DNA of 64,000 bases from Chloropicon primus. Lineage: Eukaryota; Chlorophyta; Chloropicophyceae; Chloropicales; Chloropicaceae. Positions within the stretch are counted from its first letter, which is position 1, and each line of letters begins with the position of its first letter. The notes below the pieces were generated by a model. It saw only the letters and a list, made by a program, of their open reading frames with translations, did not search any database and had not been told where the DNA came from. Location: positions 744,001 to 808,000 of the forward strand of contig CP060754.1 of the NCBI GenBank assembly GCA_023205875.1, given 5' to 3'. The position numbers and the translations under genes were made by a program. Below are positions 8,827-18,241 of the stretch, piece by piece.

Positions 8827-9969
8827 CTAATCTTCCTTCTGGATTGTCTGGATTGGATTGGATTGGACTGCTAAACTTCCTAGCCTCTTCTCGTCCTCGC
8901 TCATCATGAGCTCCCCGTATTTCTGGAAATCGAAGGGCAGGTCTCCCGTTCCCCCGAGAGAGACGTCTAGCTCTTCGAGATTGAACCTCTCCTGGAGGAG
9001 GTCGCACTCCTTAAAGTTTTTGGGCAAAAAATTGATCTTCTTCAGGGTCCTCTTGTCTATGAACGGCCTGATCAGCTTCCACAACATGCGGAACACGCCA
9101 GGAGGGTTCAGCAGCAGGGCCTCCCCGAGCCTCTCGCAGTAGTGGTCCTGGAGAATCTTGAGGGTCTCCAAGCTCGTCTTGAACGGTGGCGCATTCCGCA
9201 GAGTGTACCCCGTGAAGTCCAGCAGGACGATCAGCTGCTCCTCGGGGGGGGTCGTCACCACGGCGGTCTCCATCCTCTCCCGAGACTCCTTGGCCTTCAT
9301 CCCGATCGCGCTCTCCATGGTGTACACCAGCTGCTTCATCTGCTGGAGGTGGTTCTTGGTGTTCTGCTTCCCGGGGCGAAGGATGACGACTTGCCTGCTC
9401 TTAAAGTCGCTGAGGGAGAGCCTGTACACCTTGCCCGTCTCGAACTCCTCTGCTATGTCCTTCCACTTGATGGTCGGGGGATCCATCTCCGCCCTCCAGT
9501 CCAGGTAGTTCTGGATCAGTGTCTGGGCTTTCGGGACATCCCAGTGGCGAGCTCGCAAGAACCGGCAGTACGTCTGGTCTGGGAGGTCGTACTCCGCGAA
9601 GAATTCCCGGATCGCCTCCAGCGCGAGGGTCTCCTTCGTCTTCTCCCCCTTCGGCGGGGCGGCAGCGGGCGACACGGTCGGGCCCTCGCTCACGCCGTTC
9701 CCGATGGCATCGGAAACGGCGTGGGAGGTGACCTTCGCCGAGGCTTTCGCGGCGTGGTAGGCCTTCGTCGAGCCATCGTCGTCCACGAAGAACTCCTCCG
9801 CGTCGAAGTACACGTCCGAGTCCACGGACTCCCTCCTATCCCCGCCGCTGCCGTTGACCTTGGCCCCTCCCTTGTCGTGACCCTGATGGCCGTTCTCCCC
9901 CGCGGTCCGGACCTTTGACCCATAGGACCCCTCCGGCTCCTCGTTTGCCTTCGCGCCGCAGCACCACAT
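8827..9969 (-). CDS. Sec14-like (CRAL-TRIO) lipid-transfer protein
   Basis: 380 residues from the first in-frame ATG at 9969 (MWCCGAKANEEPEGS). The two adjacent cysteines at positions 3-4 could be lipidated (inference). After a ~120-residue acidic, low-complexity N-terminus comes a CRAL-TRIO-N type helical region (DLPDQTYCRFLRARHWDVPKA) and then the lipid-binding fold over roughly residues 165-345, with LIVLLDFTGYTLRNAPPFKT and NPPGVFRMLWKLIRPFIDKR. Such proteins bind or exchange phosphatidylinositol, phosphatidylcholine or other hydrophobic ligands between membranes. The ligand is not predictable. No introns; IFT52 lies 202 bp upstream on the same strand. Confidence 0.9.
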   Translation of the reverse strand: MWCCGAKANEEPEGSYGSKVRTAGENGHQGHDKGGAKVNGSGGDRRESVDSDVYFDAEEFFVDDDGSTKAYHAAKASAKVTSHAVSDAIGNGVSEGPTVSPAAAPPKGEKTKETLALEAIREFFAEYDLPDQTYCRFLRARHWDVPKAQTLIQNYLDWRAEMDPPTIKWKDIAEEFETGKVYRLSLSDFKSRQVVILRPGKQNTKNHLQQMKQLVYTMESAIGMKAKESRERMETAVVTTPPEEQLIVLLDFTGYTLRNAPPFKTSLETLKILQDHYCERLGEALLLNPPGVFRMLWKLIRPFIDKRTLKKINFLPKNFKECDLLQERFNLEELDVSLGGTGDLPFDFQKYGELMMSEDEKRLGSLAVQSNPIQTIQKED

Positions 9970-10171
9970 CGCGGCCGTCGTCGTCGCTCGATCCAACAAC
10001 TGGCCCCGCAACAACTGGCCCCGAACTCGGCGACTCGCCAGAGGGGAGGTCTCACCGCTGCTACCGACCGTCGAGGTCGAGTGGGCGAATTTTGTCCCAA
10101 GGACAAGAGAAAAAGCTTCAATATTTTTTGTAGCAATTTTTGTTTAGGGGAAAGGGAAAGTCCAAAATGTT

Positions 10172-11647
10172 TCAAAGCAGCGTCATGGTGTCGTTGCCGA
10201 AGTCCGGCATGCCGTGGAACTCCGACCTGTCCCCGCTGCCCGACATTTTGTACTCTATCGTCCTGGCAAAGATTTCTGTGAGAAGGGCCTTGGCCGAAGT
10301 TTTGGAGGTGACCTGCTTGCCTCCCTGGGTCTCCCTGATTCCCAGGATTCTGGCACTCTCGATGATGAAGCAGGCGACGTCCTCCTCGCTGCCGTCGCCG
10401 CACTTGTGAGCCAGCTGAGCCAGGCAGCTCTGGGGGCTCGCGAAGGTCTCATCGAGGTCAAAGAGCTCGAGGGCCGGCGGCGGAGGCTCCCTGAAGGTCG
10501 GCGGGAAGACCGCCGGTTGGAGGGAGGGCAGGGGCACCTCGAACTTGGGTGGAATCAGCGTCAGGGGTCCCGTCTTCGTGTTCAGCTTCTTGAAAAGCGC
10601 CGTGGCCTCGGCGATGACGTTCTCCTTGTCGCAAAAGACCTCCTCCTCGAAGAGCTGCTTGAAATCCCTCGGCAACTCCTCTCCAATGTCCTGCAGGCAC
10701 GACTTTGGCCTCTCGGAGAGGCTCCCGATGTCCGGAATGTGCTGGTAGTCGTTCAGGTCCGGCTCGTCCGCGTCGATGTGGTTCAGCTGTATCTCCGAGT
10801 CGTTCCTCAGGTAGCTGAAGATGAAGTCCATCAGCTGAGCGTTGTTCTCCTTGTCTATCCACTTGTCGTCGAACATCTGGACAGACCCCGTCACGGCCAC
10901 CTTGCCGCCCCCCGGCTGGGACCAAACTGCCGCAACCGGCCTGTTCATGGGATAGGCGATCTTTCCGCTCGACAGGAGCGCGACCGCCGGCTTCTGGATG
11001 GACAGCGTCGATCCGTGCGGGTAAACGATCTCGAGCTTGTTGAAGGACTCGTCGAAATTCCTCATGGTGTCCCCGTACGCAAAGGAGTCCGGGCTGAAGG
11101 TCACCGGCTGAGAGCTCCGGAAAATCGCCTCGTGAATCTCCCGATTCAGGACCCCGTCCGTGATGAGAACCTCCTTGGGGTGCATGTAGCGGTGGTGGAC
11201 GGTCCTGACGACAGCGTCCGAGTTGACCACGATGCCGAACTCCTCCAAGATGTAGTTTATGTTCGTCTGGCTGACCTTGTTGCCCTTCTCGGCCATGCAG
11301 ATGAATAGTGAGCCCCCGTTCAGAATGAACTTTCGGATCGCCTCGCACTCCGCTTTGGAGAACTTCTCCGTGGGGCACCCCAGAACCAGGATGGACACCC
11401 CCGTGAGGACGGCAGAGCTTATGCTCTCCTCCTTGGACGACAGCTTCTCAGGCTTGTAGTGAGAGCGGAGGCGCCTGTACAGCTGCTTGAAGCCCGAGTG
11501 GGGCGTGTGCGTCTCCCCCTTGCAGTTCCCGAAGAGCACCCTGCAGGGCGTCTGCTCCATGTGAAAGCTCTCCATGTCCACGTCCCTGGGGTTGTCCAAG
11601 AACTCCTCATCCAGGTCCCCCCTCTTCATACTGTTCATGTCGAGCAT
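10172..11647 (-). CDS. IFT52: Intraflagellar transport protein IFT52
   Basis: 491 residues. IFT52 is a core subunit of the IFT-B complex needed to build cilia and flagella. The N-terminal GIFT-like domain is recognisable from VLFGNCKGETHTPHSGFKQL through LGCPTEKFSKAECEAIRKFI, LNGGSLFICMAEKG and the YMHPKEVLITDGVLNREI segment. The region near LLSSGKIAYPMNRPVAAVW also matches the family, and a C-terminal tail follows after a Pro-rich linker (~residues 370-400). Start is the ATG at 11647. Single exon. Its presence implies a flagellated stage or recent loss of one. Confidence 0.93.
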   Translation of the reverse strand: MLDMNSMKRGDLDEEFLDNPRDVDMESFHMEQTPCRVLFGNCKGETHTPHSGFKQLYRRLRSHYKPEKLSSKEESISSAVLTGVSILVLGCPTEKFSKAECEAIRKFILNGGSLFICMAEKGNKVSQTNINYILEEFGIVVNSDAVVRTVHHRYMHPKEVLITDGVLNREIHEAIFRSSQPVTFSPDSFAYGDTMRNFDESFNKLEIVYPHGSTLSIQKPAVALLSSGKIAYPMNRPVAAVWSQPGGGKVAVTGSVQMFDDKWIDKENNAQLMDFIFSYLRNDSEIQLNHIDADEPDLNDYQHIPDIGSLSERPKSCLQDIGEELPRDFKQLFEEEVFCDKENVIAEATALFKKLNTKTGPLTLIPPKFEVPLPSLQPAVFPPTFREPPPPALELFDLDETFASPQSCLAQLAHKCGDGSEEDVACFIIESARILGIRETQGGKQVTSKTSAKALLTEIFARTIEYKMSGSGDRSEFHGMPDFGNDTMTLL

Positions 11648-12050
11648 GGTGGCTCTCCTCTTTCTCCGTGGGCCAGTCGGCCAAGATTTCTTCCCGTCTC
11701 GGCGACGAAACTGTCGAAAGAATTCAAGCCGCGCCGAGCCCTTCTCCCGTTAAGAACCCCCCCTCTTTCCGTGGCGTGCCGTGGTCTCTCTGCCTCTGCC
11801 TCTCCTCCCTTGTTCGAAATCTTTGGCCAAGGTGCTCTCTTCCGCGAACCAACCCCCCCCCCCGGTCTCGAAAAGCCAAGGTCTCCTCGTCCAGTTCCAA
11901 GGTTCACACGCAAAGGGAGGACCTTTCAGACCCTCATCCCGACCCCAAACAAACCGCCCGAACCTTTCCCCTCGTCGTCCCTTCCCTCCCTTCTATCCTT
12001 TTTTTTCAAAACAATCTTGCGCGCCTTGTCCTTGGAGAGTAAACCTAAAC
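11648..12050. promoter_or_regulatory. Divergent intergenic region (IFT52 / aminopeptidase)
   Basis: 403 bp between two divergent starts. It holds a run of C residues near 11849-11860 and a T run at ~11999-12007 shortly before the aminopeptidase ATG. No further motif was recognised. Confidence 0.45.
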
Positions 12051-15032
12051 ATGAACCTGACGACCTTCGTTCGACGTTCGTTGTTCAAAAGGGTGTTACA
12101 GCCGGCGACGAGGAGGGTGACGAGCTCGAGGGACGGAAGCAGAACGACCCTGAGCCAGAGAAGGACTTGCGTAGCAAGCAGAAAGGTTGCGGGGAATAAT
12201 CTACAAGAGAGGAAACTGACCACGATGTGCGTCGGGACTGTGGCGGAGGGAAATGTGGCCAAGGGGGAGGAGCCGGCCACTCCAGCGGCCATCTACCTCA
12301 AGGACTACCAGGAGTACCCTTACTCGATCGCGGATCTCACCATGACTTTCGACCTCGGCGAGGAGAAGACCACGGTCCACTCGGTAAGTTTTGTGATCTG
12401 ACCAGCAGCAGTGGATCTCTCTCCAACCGGGCTGACTCCCCTCTCCTCCTCTCTTCCTTCCTGTCGTCCCTGGACGACCCCGCAGGTATGCAGGATGTCC
12501 AGCAAGAGCGGATCGTCGGTCCCCATGATGCTGAACGGGGACGCAAGCCTCGAGCTCAAGGGCCTGTACGTCGACGGGAAGCCGCTCGTGGAGGGCGTGG
12601 ACTACGACTTGAGTGAGAAGGAGCTCCTGATCAAGTCCCCTCCCTCGGGCGACTTCGTCCTGGGCTGCATCACTGACATCGAGCCCCAGAACAACACCTC
12701 CCTGAATGGCTTGTACAAGTCGGATGGCAACTTTTGCTCGCAGTGCGAGGCGGAGGGTTTCAGGTGCATCACCTACTACCCGGACAGGCCCGACGTGATG
12801 ACCAAGTTCACTGTGAAGATTGTGGGCGACAAGGAGAAGTACCCCGTGCTTCTGTCCAACGGCAACCTGGTGGCCGAGGGCGATCTCGAGGGAGGAAAGC
12901 ACTACGCTGTTTGGGTGGACCCTTGGAAGAAGCCAGCCTACCTCTTTGCCCTCGTTGCGGGTCAGTATGTTGCCTTGGAGGACAAGTTCACGACCAAGAG
13001 CGGCAGGGTGGTGGACTTGAGGATCTACACGGCGGCCCACAACTCGCACAAGACCCAGCACGCCATGGATAGCCTCAAGCATGCCATGAAGTGGGACGAG
13101 GACAGGTTCAGGCTCGAGTACGACCTCGATCTTTTCAACATCGTTGCCGCAGATGACTTCAACATGGGAGCGATGGAGAACAAGTCCTTGAACGTCTTCA
13201 ACTCGAGGCTCGTTCTCGCGAGCCCTGAGACTGCGACTGACTTTGACTACAACAGGATCGAGGGAGTGATTGGCCACGAGTACTTCCACAACTGGACCGG
13301 AAACAGGGTGACCTGCCGCGATTGGTTCCAGCTCTCGCTCAAGGAGGGCCTCACCGTGTTCAGAGACCAGGAGTTCTCCTCGTTCATGAACTCTGCGCCC
13401 GTCAAGCGCATCGACGATGTCATGATTGTCAGATCCAGGCAGTTTGCAGAGGATGCCGGCCCCATGGCCCACCCCGTCAGGCCTGCGTCGTACATGAAGA
13501 TTGACAACTTCTACACCCTTACCGTCTACGACAAGGGTGCGGAGGTCATCAGGATGTACCACACGCTGCTTGGAGAGGAGGGTTTCCAAAAGGGAATCGA
13601 TCTGTACTTTGAGAGGCACGATGGTCAGGCCGTGACTACCGATGACTTTTACAAGGCTATGGAGGACGCTAACAACACCTCGCTCGGAAGTTTCAAGCTC
13701 TGGTACTCCCAGGCAGGTACTCCAACTTTGAAGGTGACCACGGAGTACAACGAGGGCGACAAGACTTTCACTTTGAACTGCTCGCAGGAGCTCCCTGTCA
13801 CCCCAGACATGACGCAGGAGAAGAAGCCGCAACTTATCCCAATCAAGATCGGTCTTGTTAGCCCTGATGGCAAGGACCTGGTTCTTACCTCCGTCCAGGA
13901 CAGCACCGGAAGCGAGACCAGCATTGGCAACGCCACAACCTACGTCTTGAAGATGACAGAGATGAGCCAGAGCTTCACCTTCAAGAACGTTCCGGTCAAG
14001 CCAACCCCTAGTGTGCTGAGAAACTTTTCTGCCCCCGTGAAGCTGGAGATGGAGCAGAGTAGCGAGGAGTTGAAGTTCCTCCTCTCCAACGACTCGGATG
14101 AGTTCAACAAGTGGGAAGCCGGTCAGAGGCTGATCACCAACCTCATCTTCGATCTTCTGAAGTCCCACCAGAGTGGACAGGAGTTGCAGATGGATAACAG
14201 TGTCACCGAGGCTTTCGGCCAGGTTCTCACTGATGACTCCCTTGACAAGGAGTTCAGGGCCTACGCCATGGAGTTGCCATCGACGGAAGAGCTCGCGGAC
14301 AAGATCCCAAAGGCCAACCCTGTTGACATCCACAAGGTGCGCAACTTTGTTCTCAAGAGCCTGGCAGCCGGATTGAAGGACAAGTTCCTGCAGATCTACA
14401 ACGCCAACAACGTCAAGGGGGCTTACAAGCCGGACAGAGAGGGCAAGTCCAGAAGGTCCATCAGGAACTGTGCTCTTTCCTACCTTGGAAAGCTTGCTGA
14501 CTCTGACGCCGAGATCAAGGCCTTGCTGAACACCTCTTTCAAGGAGGCTTCCAACATGACTGACCAGATGGCAGCCCTCGGTGCCATCTGTGGAAACGCG
14601 GGCGAGGACAGGGAGAACGCCCTCAAGTCCTTCTACACACAGTGGTCGAACGAGCCCCTCGTGATGCTCAAGTGGTTGGGTCTTCAGGCGGGCAGCAACA
14701 TTGAGGGCAACCTCAAGGTCATGAAGGAGCTCCTGGAGCACCCTGCGTTTGACATCAAGAACCCGAACAAGGTGTACTCCCTCGTCGGTGGGTTCACGAG
14801 GAGCGCTGTGAACTTCCATGCCGCCGATGGAAGCGGTTACGAATTTTTGGCTGATCTCGTGATTAAGCTCGACAAGCTTAATCCTCAGGTTGCTGCGAGG
14901 ATGGTCGGCCCATTCACAAAGTACAAGAAGTACGATGACGCCAGGCAGGCTCTGATGAAGGCGCAGCTCGAGAGAATTCTGGCCACCAAGCCTTGTGAGA
15001 ACGTCTACGAAATTGTGTTCAAGAGTTTGTAA
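12051..15032 (+). CDS. PepN-type M1 aminopeptidase (alanyl aminopeptidase), organelle-targeted
   Basis: 959 residues in two exons, 12051-12383 and 12486-15032, joined in phase 0 over a 102-bp GT-AG intron. The first ~60 residues are Arg/Ser/Thr-rich and look like a plastid or mitochondrial targeting peptide. The peptidase carries the GAMEN substrate motif (near 13167) and the zinc site VIGHEYFHNWTGN followed by the distal Glu in SLKEGLTVFRDQEF. The gluzincin N-terminal barrel begins at YLKDYQEYPYSIADLTMTFDL, and the bacterial PepN-type C-terminal helical domain fills the rest. It removes N-terminal residues from peptides, probably in organellar protein turnover. The highly biased codons suggest strong expression. 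Confidence 0.95.
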
Positions 15033-15169
15033 TCAACCGAAAGAACCTTTATTCTAAGCTCCTGCTTTTGCTCTTCCTTTAGCGACATTCAGAATGAGCA
15101 GTGAAGCGACAACAACAACAACAATCAATCAATCAAGAAAACATTATTACAAGTCTAAGCAACAAAAAC

Positions 15170-15424
15170 ATGCACTCCTTACCTCCGCACAGCTTGGCCG
15201 CCGGTGCGGATCGTCGTCCCAGCACCTCCGTATCATATCAGGGGAAGCCAACTCCTTCGGGCAATCGCGGTATGGTCTCTTATCTCGCGCGAGAGGACAC
15301 TTCTGGGACCAAGGCGCCCATGGGCATGGACGGAGAGTCTGTGCACAGCTTCTTGACGGGCTCCACCACCATCATTGAAGAAGAGAGTGACAGTTTCCGA
15401 AAGTGGCGGATTTTGCCTTCATGA
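15170..15424 (+). CDS. Small hypothetical protein
   Basis: An 84-residue reading frame from the ATG at 15170 (MHSLPPHSLAAGADRRPS), 138 bp downstream of the aminopeptidase stop. It is Ser/Gly/Thr-rich and ends with a charged segment, IIEEESDSFRKWRILPS. The frame is open upstream without an ATG, and another ATG at 15094 opens a different frame. No family recognised. It may be part of the aminopeptidase 3' region or a short independent gene. Confidence 0.35.
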   Translation: MHSLPPHSLAAGADRRPSTSVSYQGKPTPSGNRGMVSYLAREDTSGTKAPMGMDGESVHSFLTGSTTIIEEESDSFRKWRILPS

Positions 15425-15513
15425 ATCATGCTCGATATATTATAACGCTTGGTTTGAGTGTGAAAGAATGTAGGTCAGGGGAAAGAATGGTTTTGTTCGC
15501 GTCCTCTCGTGCT

Positions 15514-16309
15514 TCACTGCCCCCCCTCTGACAAAGCAGCGCTCCTCCCACTTTCGAACTGGTCCTTGGTGGACTCGGCGGAACTTGATGCGGCGGCTTT
15601 CGGGGCCTCCTCCTCGCACCGGCCGCAAGATCGGTCGCAGTAGCCTCTCATAAAGTACTCGCCGCACTTCCCCCACCCCGCCTGCTGGACGCACGTGAAG
15701 TCCGAGTAAGGCGGCGGGGCATCCTTGCAGTCCCCGTCGTCGGCGAAAGCTCTTGCGTGCGGCTCGCTCGGACACGCGTCGCTCCCGGACAGGGGGACGG
15801 TGCCGCACTGCGCGATCCTGTCCATGACCAAATCCCTGCGATCCGAGAGGAGAAGAAAGGAGAGTCGCATCGCCGCGTCAGTCGTCGGGGACCGTAGGAA
15901 GAACTCGTCCGCCTGCAGAGAAACTTACACCGCGAACGCTGGGATCGAATCGCTAATCGCCCGAGACACGATATCGTCGCTGCACGTGCAGTTTGCGAAA
16001 GGTGTCTCCAAGCCCATGTACGCAGCAATCTGAACCAGTTGCCGCGTCGTCAGAGCGCCGAAGACGGGAGCGAAGAACGGAGTGTGTCAGGTTGCCAGCC
16101 GCCTGGCGAGAACAAGAAACGGAGCGCGAACTCACCGCTTCGCAGCACTGATCGGATGCCCTGCTGACGCACGCGATGACATCGTCGTCCATGGCGAACT
16201 CGTCCCCCTCGAACGCTTTCAGGCAAGCCTCGCGATCGGGGACCGCTAGGACGGTGGAGACCAAGGCCACGAGGGCCACCCAAGCAAAGCACGTCGTCCT
16301 CCGCTCCAT
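15514..16309 (-). CDS. Secreted cysteine-rich protein with ShKT domain
   Basis: 198 residues in three exons: 16136-16309, 15929-16029 and 15514-15835 (introns 106 and 93 bp, both GT-AG). The N-terminus is a clear signal peptide (MERRTTCFAWVALVALVSTV, cleavage near LAVP). The middle has paired cysteines (DQCCEA, FANCTCSDDIV). The C-terminal domain has the ShKT spacing, from CKDAPPPYSDFTCVQQAGW to GYCDRSCGRC, a six-cysteine fold used in extracellular proteins as a protein-binding module. A Ser/Glu-rich tail follows. The role is unknown. Splice phases were fixed by the only joins that keep the frame open. Confidence 0.8.
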
Positions 16310-16336
16310 CCCCACTACTACAGAGTACGACCACCC

Positions 16337-16377
<41 letters not shown>

Positions 16378-16806
16378 CGTCGGTCGCTTCACTCGCAGTC
16401 GTCTCCTTGCACGAGAGTGAAGCGAGTACCCTCGGTCGTCCTCGCGGTGGTGGTGGTCGTCGCTCGTCTCACTCGCTCCTCGCGTCGGTCGTCGCGTCGG
16501 CGGCAAAACAAACGTTTGAAAGCGCCTGAACCCGGATCTCAAATTTTGAAATGACCGATGATGGCGGGCTCTCAACGGGGGGGAAAAAATCACTGGGTGC
16601 ATCAAGCGATCGACGTTGAAGTACCTCTCAGCACAATGCACAATGTGCTTCGACTCCCCTTTCGGAGCCTTCCTCAGAAGCCGGGGGACCAACCCAAAGC
16701 GCGCCCTTTCCTTCTATTTTATTTTATGGGGCTCAAAAAAGCTCAACTTTTAAGTTAATTTACGATGGAGAGGCCAGCTGGCCGCGTCTTGTTCCCGCGC
16801 GCCCGC
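16310..16806. other. Intergenic region with long CT/GA microsatellite
   Basis: 497 bp upstream of the ShKT gene. Bases ~16340-16374 are uninterrupted CT dinucleotides, so GA on the gene's sense strand, about 30 bp before its ATG. Bases 16400-16510 are degenerate CTCGTCGGT repeats, and 16715-16765 are A/T-rich next to the capping-protein stop. Short open frames here lack coding character. Confidence 0.5.
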
Positions 16807-18171
16807 TCAGATCTTGGTCTTGTTCTTGAGGTCCTCGATGACGGCCTCGGGGAGGCGGGTTCCCGTGTTCCTGATGCTGGAGATGACTTGCTCGCACCAG
16901 CCAAAGTAAACCTGGGGTGAGCACGAAGACGCGCGGCGCGTTGTCAGAACGTCGGGCAAAACGGAAGGGAGGAAGGGTCGCGGGTTCGAGCGCAAATCGA
17001 GTCGAGCGACGCGCCTCGATGTGCCGTCCTACCTGCTGGAGCGAGTTTCGCATGCTCCCCTCGAGCTCCTCCACGATCATTCCTATGTTTGGTATGTGGC
17101 CCTGCTTCACGGGGAGCGACCTGTCCAGCTGCCTCGTGAGATTGCCCTCGAGCTTGAAGAGGTCCTTCTTGGTCGCGGACAGCATCACCGTGGACGTCAG
17201 CTTGTACTCCGCCTTGTCCTTGCCCTCGGGGGCAGCTTCCACGACGTGGACCGCGTCCCACACGCCTTTCTCCATACCAGCCTTGCTGATCTTCCCGCAG
17301 TCTGAAGCAGCGAGAAAGGGAGATGGGGGTTGATCGGTTCGCATCTGCCGTCAGTGCAAGGCCAAGGATCGCTCTTCGGCGGGGGTGGTCATCACACTTA
17401 CCTTTCTTGAAGAGAAGCGAGCCGGCGAAGCTCCCCTCGTCCTCGTCCTCCTGGTCCCAAAGGTAGAAGGAAGAGATCCCGCCGTCGTAGTACCTGAGTC
17501 CGCGGTGATCGAGAGGCGCGAGAACGGTTGCTGACCGGTCAGATCGAACGAAAGACGTGGGCCAAACACCGAGAGAGGTCGCGGTCGTTCCGCTAAACTT
17601 ACTGTCCACAATACTGCTGGAAAACCTCGTTTCCCTCCACTTCTACTTTTCTCAGCTTCTCGCTCGGCTTCACGCCGTCGTCCATCTTTGGCTCGTACTC
17701 GTTGCTCCAAGGAGACCTGTCCCACGGAAACAGAGGTCGCAAAGTCAGTGGTGCGCTTCTCCTCAGTGCGAGCTGGCCTCGCGCCCTCGTTGTCGTGCAC
17801 GTGTTTGTTTGCTCTTACCGATACGAGTCACCATCGCGATTGTAGTCACACAGAAGGTACTGCTTGGCGTTCTTCTTGTCCTTGGCGACCTGCAGGGGCT
17901 GGTCGACGTTCTCGAGAAGGTCCTCCGCGATCTCCGGGACCAGCTCGAGGAGGCACTGGGGCAACAAACGAAAGAGCAGGGCCAAGTCAGGGGTCCGGGG
18001 GTCCCAGGGTGGGGATCTAGAAGAAGAAGAAGAAGGAGGAGGAAAAAGAGCAGCAAGGGCGAATCGGAGCGGAAAAGCAAGTACCTCAAGGTAAGTGTAG
18101 GTGCGGCTGGGCGGCAGACGCTTCAGCAAGTCCAAGGCCGCCGCGAGCTTCTGTTCGTCCGAGGCCGTCAT
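16807..18171 (-). CDS. CAPZB: F-actin-capping protein subunit beta
   Basis: 267 residues, close to the family length of ~270-277. It caps barbed ends of actin filaments as a heterodimer with the alpha subunit. Six exons: 18085-18171, 17819-17955, 17603-17716, 17402-17493, 17033-17301 and 16807-16911, with introns of 100-129 bp. Hallmarks are [54 protein letters not shown] and [18 protein letters not shown]. The first intron uses the weaker donor GTACTT, but the reading frame and alignment with the family require it. This is the most intron-rich gene in the window. Confidence 0.95.
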
Positions 18172-18241
18172 GATGCTCGACAAAACTAAAGGTGGTCTTC
18201 CTAATAATAAACAACAAACAAAAAAACGAAGGAAATTTCTA

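Noticed and set aside
12201-14819. 872-codon open frame antisense to the aminopeptidase gene
   Set aside because: It mirrors the strongly G/C-ending codons of the real gene, has no ATG-led domain and no recognisable motif. It is a shadow frame.
16340-16374. Regular short repeats as a possible CRISPR or satellite array
   Set aside because: Pure dinucleotide repeats without spacers in a eukaryotic nuclear context. They are microsatellites.
16558-16758. Short plus-strand ORF between capping protein beta and the ShKT gene
   Set aside because: Composition resembles spacer DNA, with no domain and no supporting splice or start context.
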